DNA from: Bryoerythrophyllum caledonicum
Lineage: Eukaryota; Streptophyta; Bryopsida; Pottiales; Pottiaceae
Direction: 5' to 3'
DNA: 64,000 nucleotides
Assembly: GCA_963971425.1 (NCBI GenBank)
Contig: OZ020521.1
Location: 1,676,501 to 1,740,500, forward strand
Shown piece by piece: positions 11,543 through 24,289 of the stretch (positions within the stretch are counted from its first letter, which is position 1; the number at the start of each line of letters is the position of its first letter). The translations under genes were made by a program, and so were the position numbers. A model generated the notes under the pieces. It did no database searches. It was given only the letters and a program-made list of their open reading frames with translations, and was not told the DNA's origin.

Positions 11543-13313
11543 TAGAGTTACTTCTTCTTTTCTCTTGGTACATCTTGGGCTTTTTCCTTCAATGTGTAAT
11601 TTGATGGTGGAACTTTCTTGAAGGATTCCCTTATTCCTTGTAATCCATCTATCAAATCCAATCTACAAAGCAAGGAACAATATCTAGCTAACAACCCACT
11701 AGTTGTTTTAATTGATTTTCTTCATATTGTGCAACAATCTTGATTGATGTCTCCATTAGGATTTGGAGGTTGTGGGTTCTTTCCTCCAAGATCCTTAGGG
11801 GGGGTTTCACACATGGACCATGATACCAAGGTACCAAGTCCTACTAGAAATTTGATTGATGTAGAGCCTCAACATCGGCCTTGGTTAGGACCATGGGGTT
11901 ACACACTTGGACCAAGGTACCAAGATACCAAGAGCCTCTAAAATGCCTACATGGCAACACTTTTTGGAGGTTTTGGTGCCAAGAGTTTGGTCTAAGAGTA
12001 CCAAGGTTTTGACGCCAAGAGGGAAGTTTGGGTTTCTATTCTCGTTCCGACCAAACTCTTGCCGAGGTGCCAAACATTTTTTTCATTAAAATATTAAGAT
12101 TTGAGAAGTAGAAGAAGGGTAGAAGATGTCCTTAAAAATCGTGGGATGCAACTATGTGCTAAGAATTAACAATACACTTCAAGTTTTGCATGTATCATAT
12201 CCTTCTCATATTTTTATAATTTTAAAACCTGTGCGGTAGATGCAAAGATTTCCATTTCCTTTCCAAGAGGATTTTTCTTTTTAGATGCACAAAAAATCTA
12301 ATTTCTATTGAATTTAGAGGTAGTTAATGATTTGCTACACTATGTGTTATATGTCACTCTAAAGTGCTGCACTATTTGTATATGTTATAGAAAAAAATTG
12401 TAACTTTTGAATCGTAAGTTATATTTCTACAAAAAATTATGCTAATATAAAGTTGCCCATTCAATAAAAAATCTCTATAAATCATGCTCCAATTTGAGAA
12501 CATGGTATCCTATCCAAAGTCAAAATGTCCCCCAAGGGGACATTGCACCTTTACGAGTTAAACGTCCCAAACAAACCATTCCCGTCACAAGCCCTAAAAC
12601 CCATATAAATACGTCATTGTGTGACTCGAGTGACCCTTGTGCATACATTGCAATATCCATCACATCTCTCGAGAAACGCCTGCAAGCGTCATGCACGTCC
12701 CTGTAAATAAAAAGCAATACCCGTCACAACAACCTTCTAAATCCTAAAGAAGTCATTGCAAAACACTATAGACAAATATCAATACCCGTCACAACTCCCT
12801 ACTAAAGCCACAATACATCATTGTCCTAGATTGTTCAAAATTACAACACCACAAACCACTATATTTAGCCAAATAATTCACTAGCTCATAATTCTTGACT
12901 ACTTTCTCAATTCCTCACAAAAAATGGCACTTTCAATATGATGTTTCTCTCTCTTTGAATACTTTAGAATATGATGTCTCACACCATCAAACCTCACAAA
13001 ATATTGTCTCTCACCTCCCAAACCTTCCTCAAGCACACATGATAACAATCCCCCTCTCATATTGCAATACCCTCACCAAGAACTTCTTAAATAGTTACTC
13101 ACATTTTTTTAAACCCTAATCACAATATTATAAACCACAAATGTAGAATTTGGCAATTTAAAAATTAACCATGAAAAAAATATGCAATTTACCTATGACC
13201 GGAGCAGATGATGGGCTTCACTATAGCAGATTGTGACAATTTTGTATTAGTAGTCCCGCATGGCCATTCAGTTGTCAACATCGACATTGACACATGGGGT
13301 GCGATCCAATAAG
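11543..13313. other. Intergenic, no gene seen
   Basis: AT-rich spacer. Around 11.82-12.01 kb the words ACCAAGGTACCAAG and GGACCA recur in a degenerate way. Around 12.6-13.1 kb there are recurring CCCGTCACAA and CCTCACAA words. No convincing protein is encoded. Confidence 0.5.
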
Positions 13314-13826
13314 TTCTAGGTACATGGAGATTAACCCTTAAACGACGGAGCCTATGACCGTGGCATCAATCTAAATTTTCAATCAACTGTATGCTCTAGT
13401 TTCTCATCAAATATAAGTGGATTTTTTTTAAAAAAAACTTCGGCAATGAGAGCATATGTCACAATTATGTTACAAAAATCACAGATTTTTTGTGGAAATT
13501 TGAATTTATTGTGATTTTTTGAAGAAAAAGTGAAGAAAATTCATATTAAACACAAATTATGCTAAAAAATTCTAGGTACATGGAGATTAACCCTTAAACG
13601 ACGGAGCCTATGACCGTGGCATCAATCTAAATTTTCAATCAATTGTATGCTCTAGTTTCTCATCAAATATAAGTGGATTTTTTTAAAAAAAACTTCGGCA
13701 ATGATAGCATATGTCACAATTATGTTACAAAAATCACAGATTTTTTGTGGAAATTTGAATTTATTGTGATTTTTTGAAGAAAAAGTGAAGAAAATTCATA
13801 TTAAACACAAATTATGCTAAAAAATT
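13314..13826. repeat. Tandem duplication, 2 x 256 bp
   Basis: Copy 1 (13314-13569) and copy 2 (13570-13826) both begin TTCTAGGTACATGGAGATTA. They differ by only a few bases and a homopolymer length. The duplicated block includes the left end of a TTAA-type element (13335 or 13591) and some flank, so that terminus is present twice. Confidence 0.9.
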
Positions 13827-14301
13827 CTGAAAATTTCACCAAAGATGGAAATTATAGTGCCAAAACTTGTGGTGTAAATGAAAAATCCGTGTTTGGCTAA
13901 AATTAGAACCACAATTATAGGTCCAAGTTCAAATTGCAATAACTTATTCAATTTTACGTATTTTTTTAATTTTCAAAATGGTATGGAAACTAGACATCAC
14001 TAGCTTCATTTCATTAGTTGGACTCAAATTCAAAAAATATCATTTTGATGGCTTGAATTCAGATCTAGAGCTAAAGCTAGAAGTTTCTCAATTTCACTGT
14101 ATTGAGATCCGTGTCACAAGCATTTTCTTTCTTAGATAAAACATGATTACCGCAATGAGGCCAGTTTCATCATCATCTAATGCTTGTAAATACAAGGAAC
14201 TCTCCTAAAAAAAAATTGGATGAAAAATAGTTGTTTACATTGATTATCATCCAACAATGTCATTTGAAAAGCCAATTTCTGGCTGCTTCGGCGTTTAAAG
14301 G
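13335..14301 (+). mobile_element. TTAA-flanked non-autonomous element 1
   Basis: The left end CCCTTAAACGACGGAGCC follows TTAA (13331-13334). The right end reads GCTTCGGCGTTTAAAGG before TTAA (14302-14305). The two ends are imperfect inverted repeats. No transposase is encoded. The 256-bp tandem duplication lies at its left end. It abuts the next element through one shared TTAA. Confidence 0.7.
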
Positions 14302-14305
14302 TTAA

Positions 14306-15405
14306 CCCCTAAAAGCCCAAGGCATTTTCCCTCATGAAACACTCCAAAATTGTCATCATCAACAAGTGGCAACGAAATCTAATATTAAAGTCTAGTTTTA
14401 GACTTTTAACCATGCAATCTTAAAATAGAAATATATATAAACTTACAATACAAATTTGGTTGCAATCCACCGCATGGATGTGAAGATTTTAGCTTTTGAA
14501 GTGCAAAGAAAAGTATTTTTCCCCCCTTGCCCGGCAAGGTCAGCCTACTTTGACTAGGTATATCTTCTAGTTTTTACATTGGAATATGATCAAATCTTTT
14601 ATCAATATGACGTATATGTTGTAAGCTATTTGTGTGCAAAATTTGAGGTCAATTCAAGGGGTAATAGATGTAGAAATATACACTTTAGTGAAAGGGGGTA
14701 CAAAATGATGACGATTACTACATAGGTGTTATGAAATTGTTTGTTTCATACAAGTTGTTGCATTTGAGAATCCCAATGGTAGAAACTTTCTATTTTTTCC
14801 ACTAATTTTAGAAAAAGAAACGACTAAAATTAGTAAAAACCATAATTTTCATGAATATATGGAATAAATAAAGCATTATGGGAAAGGACAGTGCTTGAAA
14901 TTGGGTGGTGAATTCGTCCCACTGGTGACACCCTCGTAGCTGAACGGGGGATTTTTTTTTTAAAAATAAAATAAAATTCTCGGCGGACCCGCTTCTGGCG
15001 CGGGACGCTGGCGGGCCAAATGACGGCTGGTTGTTTGCTGTTTTTTTTAAATTATTTTGATAACTCTTTTAATAATTTTCATAGTTTTTTCCACTTGGAC
15101 TTCGTGCATAGAAGTCTGGACTCCTTTCCTTGCCCTTTTTATCCCAAAATTCTGTCCCATTTTTCTCCTCAAATTGCATTGGTTGACAAGGCTGCCCCTA
15201 TAGTCCAGACTTTCCATTTTGACCTTCGAAGGCTAATAACTTTTGAACCAAAAGTCCAAAATCATATTTGAAAAATTCCCCATATAGATTTTATCAAGGA
15301 CAATGCAGTGTAAAATTTTCATAAGAATCGGAGTATTTTTTCCACTCACAGGTACATGCCCAAAATCCAAAACGTACACCCCACGTACACTTGGGCTCTT
15401 AGTGG
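14306..15405 (+). mobile_element. TTAA-flanked non-autonomous element 2
   Basis: It starts CCCCTAAAAGCCCAAGGC after TTAA (14302-14305) and ends CTTGGGCTCTTAGTGG before TTAA (15406-15409). The ends are inverted repeats of each other. About 1.1 kb, no coding capacity seen. The block around 14450 (TTGGTTGCAATCCACCGCA) is shared with the element at 30.7-31.6 kb, which places both in one family. Confidence 0.75.
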
Positions 15406-15648
15406 TTAAGGTGATAAGAAATTGCAAAGAACTGTGGTGCAACTTGAGAAGTCAACAACGAGGTGAACTTTGAAGACTTGGATGAGATGCTTGTACTTCT
15501 GCCCAGGTTTGGTTGCCTATTTTGTAACGTGCTGGATTGTATTTTATTGTTATACCAATCCATTGTCCCCAACGGGTAATGTAAGTATAGATAAGCTAGC
15601 TGAATTTGTAAAAGTAAAAGTAAAGGTTAAGTCCCTGTTCCAAGTTGA

Positions 15649-16532
15649 CCCTTAAAGGACCATTTGTACCTGCAAGGTACAAAATGATTTTGGGCACGTT
15701 CCTAAAAATCCACTTTTGAAGATAACTTCTTGAAATTTTTAGTAAGAATATAAATGTAGGTTATCTTTGCGGGGATTTTTTGGGGGGCTTACAAGGAAAA
15801 AGTTATGGTGCTTCAAACATAAGAAGCATGTTCATTTTGGTAGCTGGGCAGGGTACCATAGAGATGAATAATATTATTGTAGAGTTGACAACTGCACTAT
15901 TTAGAGATGGATAGTAGTGAAAGAAAGTTCTTGGCAACCTTCATTGTTTTCCTTAGAAACGCATAGAAATTAAGGATTTTACTTTTTTTGAAAAATATAT
16001 TTTTCTATTGTTAGAATAAGTCATGATATTTCTATTCACCGTTTGGATTTTAGATCCAACAAATATTTCTCCAATTTAAAAAAAAATTGCTTTCCTAAGT
16101 AGAGGGCCACTTTTTAATACTCCTAGTCATTGCAAGTCCATTTTTTTTTTATTGTAAACACCTACATTACTTGTGATTTTTTTGCGTGCAATGACCTCAC
16201 ATAAGGTAGAACATAGATCCATTGAGGTTATGCAATGTGTAGTAGAAAAAATGCCATTATCTTGAGTCAAAGTACGTTGGCCATGTCCGGGCACATTGGA
16301 GAAAAACGATTTTGTACTCTTCAAATGCATGTATCTTCAAATTGCATGTATCTTACAATCGGCATGGCCAACTTTTACAAAAAAAATTGGGTGTCTTCTT
16401 TTAGTAGTTGGATTGAAGATCCTACGGTTGGAAATAATAAACGGATGTTTTAATTAGTCTAATTATATCTTAGGTAAAAGTGGCAGTTTTGGGGTGGTTT
16501 TTGGTGAAGCACAAGACGTGGTCCTTTAGGGG
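15649..16532 (+). mobile_element. TTAA-flanked non-autonomous element 3
   Basis: The left end is CCCTTAAAGGACC preceded by TTGA, a one-base variant of TTAA. The right end is GGTCCTTTAGGGG followed by TTAA (16533-16536). 884 bp. The internal sequence is repeated in inverted orientation at 62.2-62.9 kb, including the words for ACGTACTTTGACTCAAGATAA. No open frame of note. Confidence 0.8.
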
Positions 16533-16608
16533 TTAAGCTCCCGTTCTTTCTCCTCAAAAATATCTCCCAGGTAAGTCCCTGTCCAGTATTACATGTCACG
16601 TGTCATCA

Positions 16609-16822
16609 CTACACTAAACACTGAATATAGTGTAGAGGGATTATTGATGTAGATCACCCACACTAGTTTCCATCAAAGCATGTGCATGCCAAGTTCTGAT
16701 TGGGTATTTGTTCTGATTGGGTATAAGCAAGTGTGTGTCAGTCAACAATTGCATGTTAATTTTCAATTAGTGTAGGAAATTTCAAATAGTTTGGTCTACA
16801 CTATATTCACGGAACGGTGTAG
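16609..16822. mobile_element. Small MITE with 28-bp inverted ends
   Basis: The left end CTACACTAAACACTGAATAT continues to AGTGTAGA. The right end is its inverted counterpart, finishing CGGAACGGTGTAG. The match breaks only in the middle of the termini. 214 bp, non-coding. A target duplication could not be fixed by eye. Confidence 0.65.
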
Positions 16823-17099
16823 CTTATCCCCATCCCTTTAATTAGCTGAAGTGATAGAGAGATTTATAAATGATTTCTCTCAAAAAATAAAAAATAGTAT
16901 ATAGCTTATAGATTTGCTACAATAAATTTAATGAGAAGTTGAAGTATTAAAGAATAACCGGATTGCAATGAAACATTAAAAAGGGACTCTAATCATCTGA
17001 TTGGCAAACAGATGTGTATGAAATGATCTGTTTGCAGGAACACGACGAACAGAAAACCGTGAGTCGACGAACGAAGGCCTCCCGCTGCGCAAAATTGAT

Positions 17100-18038
17100 G
17101 TGCATGTACTTACCCGTCAGCCCAGCGGTTATCTGATCGATATAACGGGAGTATCAATCGAGAAGCGCGCACATCAACTCTGCAAGAAGGAAGCTTGAAA
17201 CCAGAGGCGAAACAGAGGCGCAAACACAGACGGTGCAAGCATTTGCTGGATTTGCACCGAGGAAACCCGCAGCGCTGCTGCTCGCATCGCCCTCCCGCGT
17301 CCTGCTCCGAACTCGCGCCTCGCTCACGCCCGTCTCCGGATCTCAGCACCGCCACTCGTTCGCTTTTCTCCTCACCTTTACATCGAGGTACGCTGCGCCT
17401 TCTTCGCTTTCCTCTGGCGTTTTCCCCTTTTCTTTCCCTCTCTCATAGAACAACTCTTTGCGCCTTTAGATACGCGCTTGCCTCGCCGGCGTGCTGTCGG
17501 ATCAGGTTCTCGTGGACTCGGATTCCAGGGTTTGAGGTTGGAGTGGACGAGATTTTGGTGGATTAGGTTTTGAGAGATTTTTTGGTGGAATACCAGTGTG
17601 ATCTGCTCTCAGGTTGTGAGTTTTTTTTATCTCATTAGAAGCAATGTGAGGTGCAGGTTATTGATTGGAGAGAGGACACGGAGCTTCTGAATTTGCTTAG
17701 GTCTTGTGATTTTCAGAGTAGGATGATCACGGTCAGGATGAAGCGGATTTTTAGGTGGTAGGGTTTTGAATTGGGCGCGTGCTACACTAGAAGCTCGGGA
17801 ATCGCTGTATGGATTCTATGATGAGGAAAGCTGAGGACTCTTTTATGAATTTTTACAGCTTGCATCTTGTTAATATGTTCAGAGGCCATGGGTTTCTCTG
17901 TCCAACATTTTGGACACTGGAAGTATTTTGGAATATGCTTTCTAGATATCCAGTTGCAGTGCTATCATCAGTAATATGTAACGTTTGGTTTCTTGTGATT
18001 GGCCAGCTTCCATTGGGAGCTCTTGAACGCTCGGCAAA
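17100..18038 (+). other. Leader and promoter region of VHA-B
   Basis: A GC-richer block (17.1-17.6 kb) follows AT-rich spacer and contains TATAACG near 17140 and pyrimidine-rich stretches. ATCGAG followed by GTACGC near 17390 could be the donor of an intron in the 5' leader. Open frames across 17.1-17.6 kb lie on both strands and look like chance. The transcription start was not identified. Confidence 0.4.
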
Positions 18039-21000
18039 ATGGTGGCCAATGGTGATTCTTACGAGTGCCAGCCACTACTTGGTATGCCCTGTGGAGTCTT
18101 CCCTAATTACCCCCTAATATCATCGAAATGACAGTGCGAAAGCATCCTCTATCCAGGCTGTCTGTTTCCCAGCAGCTGAATTTGAATTTGAATTATCACT
18201 TTTTTTGTATACCCGCCAATTGTCATTCTTTTCACAACTTTGGTCTTTTGCTGATGTATTTGCACAAATCTATTTTGTTCTGTTGTCCATGACATGGGAG
18301 TGAACTTGGAGTAGTTGAAATGAGCATATCATTGTTTTAGCTCCTGACATGCATCACAATCTTGTGCAGAGTACCGAACCGTTTCAGGTGTGGCAGGTCC
18401 TCTCGTCATTCTAGAGAAAGTCAAGGTTTGTTTTAATAAACAATATTTTTAAAGTACTGAACTTCTAGTTTGCGGCCTTTAATGAGTCCTAGGCGTTAGA
18501 ATCTGACTTACATATGGTCTTGGATTTTGCAGGGTCCCAAGTACCAAGAAATTGTGAACCTCCGTTTGGGCGATGGAACACGCCGAAGGGGTCAGGTTCT
18601 GGAAGTGGATGGCGACCGCGCTGTTGTACAGGTCTTTTTTAGCTGCTGATTCTGGATGCTGAAATAGTCTATAATCCGCATATTTTTTTACTAGCAATTT
18701 GTCACTTGAAGCGATTGGATATTGAAGTAGAAGACCAGTTCTATACGTTGAATATTGCAGTCTAGACCGACGAATGGTTTACTTTCTGCAGGTATTTGAA
18801 GGAACGTCTGGTATTGATAACAAGCACACAACCATCGAATTCACTGGAGAGGTAATTGGAATCGTAGTACTTACCATTTGAAGTCCCTTCGTTCTTTTGC
18901 TTATCTTATTAGTTCACTCAGCATTGTTTCACACTTGATTTAGTATTTATCGGCAAATGAACTATCGATATGCTGCCACATGGTCGGTGCTGGTGCAAAT
19001 ACAATTTTGTCGTGGTCGATGTTAGCTTGACATTGTCATCGCCTTTGTCTTAGCGGTTTTCATTTCCTGATGGCTGATCTTCATTTTCAAACTCTGTCAA
19101 TGTTGTTTAGGTGCTTAAAACACCAGTGTCGTTGGACATGCTCGGACGTATTTTTAATGGATCCGGAAAACCTATTGACAACGGTCCTCCTATTCTAGCA
19201 GAAGCTTATCTTGACATTTCAGGTGCTTGCACTCCACACCTCACAGCTTACCAATTGTCATTTGCTGCTGCTCTCTTGGGGCATTTTGTAATTTTTATGA
19301 TAACATTCGTTTAATAGCGTACTCGATATGAATACAGGTGCTTCGATCAACCCTAGTGAGCGAACTTACCCTGAGGAGATGATTCAGACAGGAATTTCCA
19401 CAATTGATGTCATGAACTCTATTGCACGAGGACAGAAGATTCCTCTCTTTTCTGCTGCTGGTCTCCCCCACAATGAGATTGCTGCGCAAATTTGTCGGCA
19501 GGCTGGCCTTGTCCAGCGATTGGAAAAGGAGAAAAACCTCTTGGAGGTGAGATGCTTGTCCGCAATGAAACTTCAAACGTTAATCTCTTTCAAATCTGGC
19601 TGTATTTGTTTAACAAGTATGTGCTAGGATGCTTTCCTGTTATTTTCGGGATACAGTGGGATAGTTTCACAATGTCAAATATTATCATACAACAGTGATA
19701 AATCAGATGATTGTTCATTACGATTTGTTGTTGTTCACCGCCTTTACTATTTCCATTTAGGTTCTTGGGCGGCTTGCTATCTGGGTCACGTTTTGAAGTG
19801 TTAGTGAATCCTTTTGACAGGATGAGCCCGGAGAAGACAACTTCTGTATTGTTTTCGCAGCCATGGGAGTGAACATGGAGACTGCTACCTTCTTCAAACG
19901 TGATTTTGAGGAGAATGGATCCATGGAGAGGGTGACGCTCTTTCTCAATCTGGTAAATCGCAACCTCAGCATTCTTGTCTTGTTCCAGTCTATCATGAAT
20001 TGAGGATTCATTTTTCTAGGTCTCATTCGTAGTGCAGTAATTTGCGAATTTGATCTTCCAGTTCTCCATTTTCCTTTATCTATTTCTGTCAAGAATGTTG
20101 ACACATACACCCGCAATCTTATTTCGGAGTCTCCTTGGGTTTGCAGGCCAATGATCCCACAATTGAACGTATTATTACTCCTCGAATTGCACTCACGACT
20201 GCTGAGTACTATGCTTATGAATGCGGGAAGCACGTGTTGGTCATCCTGACCGATATGAGTTCTTATGCAGATGCATTGCGTGAGGTAAAAGTCTTAACAC
20301 TGTTCTTTGTAGCAGCCCCTTGATAATATAGGATTGGGTGTTTGAACCATGTATCTCAGTCGTCTACTGTTATTGATTTGTTGATATAGCATTTGGTTCC
20401 TGTTATGGCTGTTTTAGCAGATCTTTACTCTGTTTAGTTGGATCATAGTCTGGACCTTCAATATGCTGGAGTGGTGATATATTCTTCTCAATATTATCTA
20501 TGTGAACAGGTCTCTGCTGCTCGTGAAGAGGTTCCTGGGCGTCGTGGGTATCCTGGTTATATGTATACCGATCTTGCCACCATATATGAACGTGCCGGGC
20601 GGATCGAGGGCCGTAAAGGATCTATTACTCAGATTCCTATCCTAACTATGCCCAATGATGGTTAGTGCACCCTCCATTCTTTTCAAAGAGATCTATGTTC
20701 TTGTCCTCTGAAGTGCCTTATTTTGTAGACTGCTGGCTGTTTATATTGTTATCTCTGTACTTTAATCACTCAGCGTCACTGTTTTGCATGTTCTGCAGAT
20801 ATTACCCATCCCATTCCGGATCTCACAGGCTACATCACAGAAGGTCAAATATACGTGGATCGCCAGCTGCAGAATAGACAGGTAACGGTTCCAGTATTAA
20901 ATTTGGTTCAATATGAAGGGTCTTTTCATCTGTTTGCTTTTCTGAGGCTTTAATCGTTTAACTTTAACGGTGGTTTATGATGCAGATCTATCCCCCTATC

Positions 21001-21873
21001 AATGTCTTGCCATCTCTGTCACGATTGATGAAGGTGCGTCTCTGTACCCTTCCCATCTGCTGCTGTGGCTACTGTGCCCTCTCACAAGTATTTCTTGACC
21101 TATTCCGGAATTTGTTCTTGTTTCATAATCAGCTTGGTTAGGTCTCAACGTATTATTCTCCTGTAAGCAATGGCGTTTTCTAAATGTGGTATTAGCTCTT
21201 GCATTTTGCACAATTTAGTCGATGCTGACGTAGTTAGTTCGCTTCTACAGAGCGCAATTGGACAGGGAATGACTCGTAAGGATCATTCTGAAGTTTCCAA
21301 CCAGGTGAGTGATTTTAACTCAAGTTGTTGGTTGGAGAGCATGTTTGTAGTTTATGATTTCATTGGACTTCCGTGCTACCGAGACATGACACCACTAAGA
21401 AAATATGTTCGCACACTCGATAGGTCCTTGTATGATTTTTCTAGTCATGAATCTGGAATTTGGATCTAACATGCTGTTCTTTCTCCTTGCAGTTGTATGC
21501 AAATTATGCTATCGGAAAGGATGTTCAAGCCATGAAGGCCGTGGTGGGAGAGGAAGCTTTGTCTTCAGAAGATCTGGTATGTCTAAGATCTTTCTCTGAC
21601 AGTGCAAGGAATCTGTCATTCCAATGTTTATTTATTTAAGACGTACCTCTTCACTCCATGATGACCCTCTCAATTGTTCTTTCGCAGCTGTATCTGGAGT
21701 TTCTTGACAAGTTTGAGCGCAAGTTTGTGGCCCAAGGCCCATACGATACTCGTGATATTTTCCAGTCCTTGGACCTTGCCTGGTCATTGCTTCGGATTTT
21801 TCCCCGGGAGCTTCTTCGCCGTATACCTGCCAAGACTCTGGATGAATTCTACAGCCGGAACTCAGACCATTAA
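18039..21873 (+). CDS. VHA-B: Vacuolar-type H+-ATPase subunit B
   Basis: Non-catalytic nucleotide-binding subunit of the V1 sector, which couples ATP hydrolysis to proton pumping at the tonoplast and endomembranes. The start ATG at 18039 opens [14 protein letters not shown], and the next exon gives [19 protein letters not shown] as in plant subunit B. Coding exons: 18039-18081, 18370-18425, 18533-18631, 18792-18851, 19111-19222, 19338-19546, 19821-19952, 20147-20284, 20510-20660, 20799-20881, 20986-21033, 21251-21304, 21493-21576 and 21688-21873. All joints are GT-AG and in phase. Landmarks in order: [107 protein letters not shown] and the C-terminal FYSRNSDH. The length (about 490 residues) is normal. 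The gene looks intact. Confidence 0.97.
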
Positions 21874-24050
21874 TCGGGGTCTCTTTGGTCTCAATTTTGG
21901 GTATAATTTCTCCTCGCCAGCATTCGTGTGTCCTTTTGTAACATTGTCTAAGACTTGCGTGTCAGGCCAATGAAGTGATCTATGTCTTCTGTATATGATC
22001 CATAGTTTCCGGATCTGTCTTACGGACACACTGCTGTTCGATTATGGTCTGGTTCGAATCCCGTCTTTTCTAAAGGCGTACATAGTAGTACTCCTGTTTC
22101 CCTTATTACCCAAGCTGCAGTCAATCAGATTCTGCGACCTCCTCACCCAGTCAAACAGGGCGGGGAGACTCGTTTGTAGTTAGTGTCAGGTATGTGATAA
22201 GTTGAAGGTAATAAAAGTACAAAAATATTCTTTTGCTACTGCACTCTCTGTGCTAGTGTCTGAGTGTCATCGTTCTGTCTCATCGAGTCATCAACTGGTC
22301 TCGTCTTCTTCTACACAGAAAGTACGTTAAGTGCTCTACTGCAAACTGAAAAACTCGGTAAGGTTCAAGTGCTCAGAGTTCTGAAGTTAATCGACTTCAA
22401 GTGCATTTGTTGCACGCGGTGGCAATCTAATACTGAAACCGCGTACTACAGAACTCTAGATGATAAGTATCAACTAAAGTAGATAAGCAATTAGAAATTG
22501 TCGGTGACTAGTCGTGTCCTTTTCCTGACCCGACTACTGTATTGTTCCAGAGCCCATATTTACTTCACCTCATGTCTATTTCCAGTGCCCACGAACGTCG
22601 AGAGTTGTGCACGTTACTTGGTAAGTTTGATTCTAACACGGAAAGTGAAATAATAACCTCAGTGGGGTATCTCAGGCATGGATCCGTTCACTATGCTGCG
22701 TCCAGGGGCTTTCGGAGCCGTATTATTACATCCAAGCCAATCACCGACCCAGTGTTTGCAGAAATACTGGAATGCATCCCGTACTGTACAAGCCAGGTCG
22801 GATTTGATATTGGTGGTATGCACATGCCTTCAGAGGTAGTACTGACCCACGGTTTCTTATCGTCACTGGACGGTTGACATCACCGACCACGGTGATCGAA
22901 GTCTTTCGGCCCCCCTTGACCGTGCCACTGGCTGGTAAGAACAAACTTTTATTATGTTCCGTAATTGAGAATAACTGAGGTTGTATTGTTCTTCATTTCA
23001 TTTGGCACAACTATTTAAATGCAGCATCTATGGATTGAGAATCTGAGAACATGATATTCCTTCAATTGTGTTTTGGCTATCCCTTCTTGACTCCTTGTTG
23101 GGATTATGGGATAGTGTTGATAAACTGCTTTGGAATTAGAAGGTTCTGGCCAGGACTTAGTGGGGCCAGACTTTGAGTGACATGTCTGGAGTGTTTTGCT
23201 TTGATGATGCTGGACGATTGCAGCTTATTTGTGTTTTACAACATGTTAAAGAATTATGACTGCGAGTGCAATCCATTTTGATGACCTGCCATGCTTCTTT
23301 TTGGCTATGGGGATCTATTATAATAATATGCTTGGCAATGATGCCACAGTGCATCCTATTCATAGCCCGTTTCAACATGGTAACAGGCTCGTCCTTCTGT
23401 TCATTTACCAACAGCTTTTTTCTTTTCACCTTCAGCTTCCGCGTCATTGGCACAGTTCAGACTCTGGCCATGTGTTTGAGCTGATTTTCTCCATGAAATG
23501 CTCGAAACATGAGAATCCCCTAAAGTGTGCTCAGCTCTTACAACGCCAGAAAAGGATCAATCAATCCGTCAGCCAAGCACTGGACACAATGGATCATCAC
23601 ATACTTGCACTTGCGCAATGAATGCTGCTAAAATTATTGCTGCAAGAAATGAGTCATGAACTCCGCTCCTGGTCAATAATATTGTCCCGTTCCAGTGCAC
23701 TTTATCACACCAGGGCTTAGGGTGCACTTCAACACATGAGAGAGCGAGAAATACCCCCAATCGCTTTCTGATTTGCAACAACTCGTCAGCAACCTCGCAA
23801 GCGCTTCGAATACCCCCATTGTTGCTTCCAAGCTACCCGAGAGGAACATTTCACCAACATTTGAAAAAAGTAAGTGGAGCATGCTTTGAGGAACATTCCA
23901 CAGCAAAGCAGGACGTCACTTGGACGGTGGAGCAGTGGTTCCGCCCTGATCATCATGAGCAGTGGCCGCTCACTCGGAGCAGATGGTGGCTTTCCAGCTC
24001 CCAAAAATTATCTCACCCGATCCGATCACGAGGCTGGATTCCCACCCTTT
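21874..24050. other. Intergenic, no gene seen
   Basis: This holds the VHA-B 3' flank and spacer. An open frame of about 110 codons at 22542-22877 has no recognisable domain, and neither strand shows exon-like conservation. Some of the stretch from 23.7 kb is upstream sequence of the next gene. Confidence 0.5.
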
Positions 24051-24088
24051 TCTGTCGCACCCCTCCTGCACCACGTCCTTGCCCCAAC

Positions 24089-24096
24089 CTATATAG
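24089..24096 (+). promoter_or_regulatory. TATA box of the nodulin-related gene
   Basis: CTATATAG sits in a C/T-rich context about 115 bp upstream of the splice donor that ends the first leader exon (CTCAAG then GTATGC near 24206). It is followed by CCTCACCCCTCTCTC, a typical plant start-site environment. Confidence 0.6.
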
Positions 24097-24289
24097 CCTC
24101 ACCCCTCTCTCGTCTCTAGATCACCACTTGTCTCCACTGCAATCTCGCCCACAGTCGTCTTTGACTTCATCCTGACTTGTACATTCCTCGTCTCCCGCCA
24201 CTCAAGGTATGCTCATCATGCATCATCTCGCCCATGTTGGCACGAGAGTACGTGAATGCTCATATGATTGTGCTGCGTTTTTTATGCAG

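Noticed and set aside
17195..17566. 123-codon open frame in the VHA-B upstream region
   Set aside because: Arg/Ser/Leu-rich translation typical of a GC-rich leader. Competing frames exist on both strands, and the family start lies at 18039.
22542..22877. 111-codon open frame between VHA-B and the nodulin-related gene
   Set aside because: No recognisable domain, no splice context and ordinary spacer composition.
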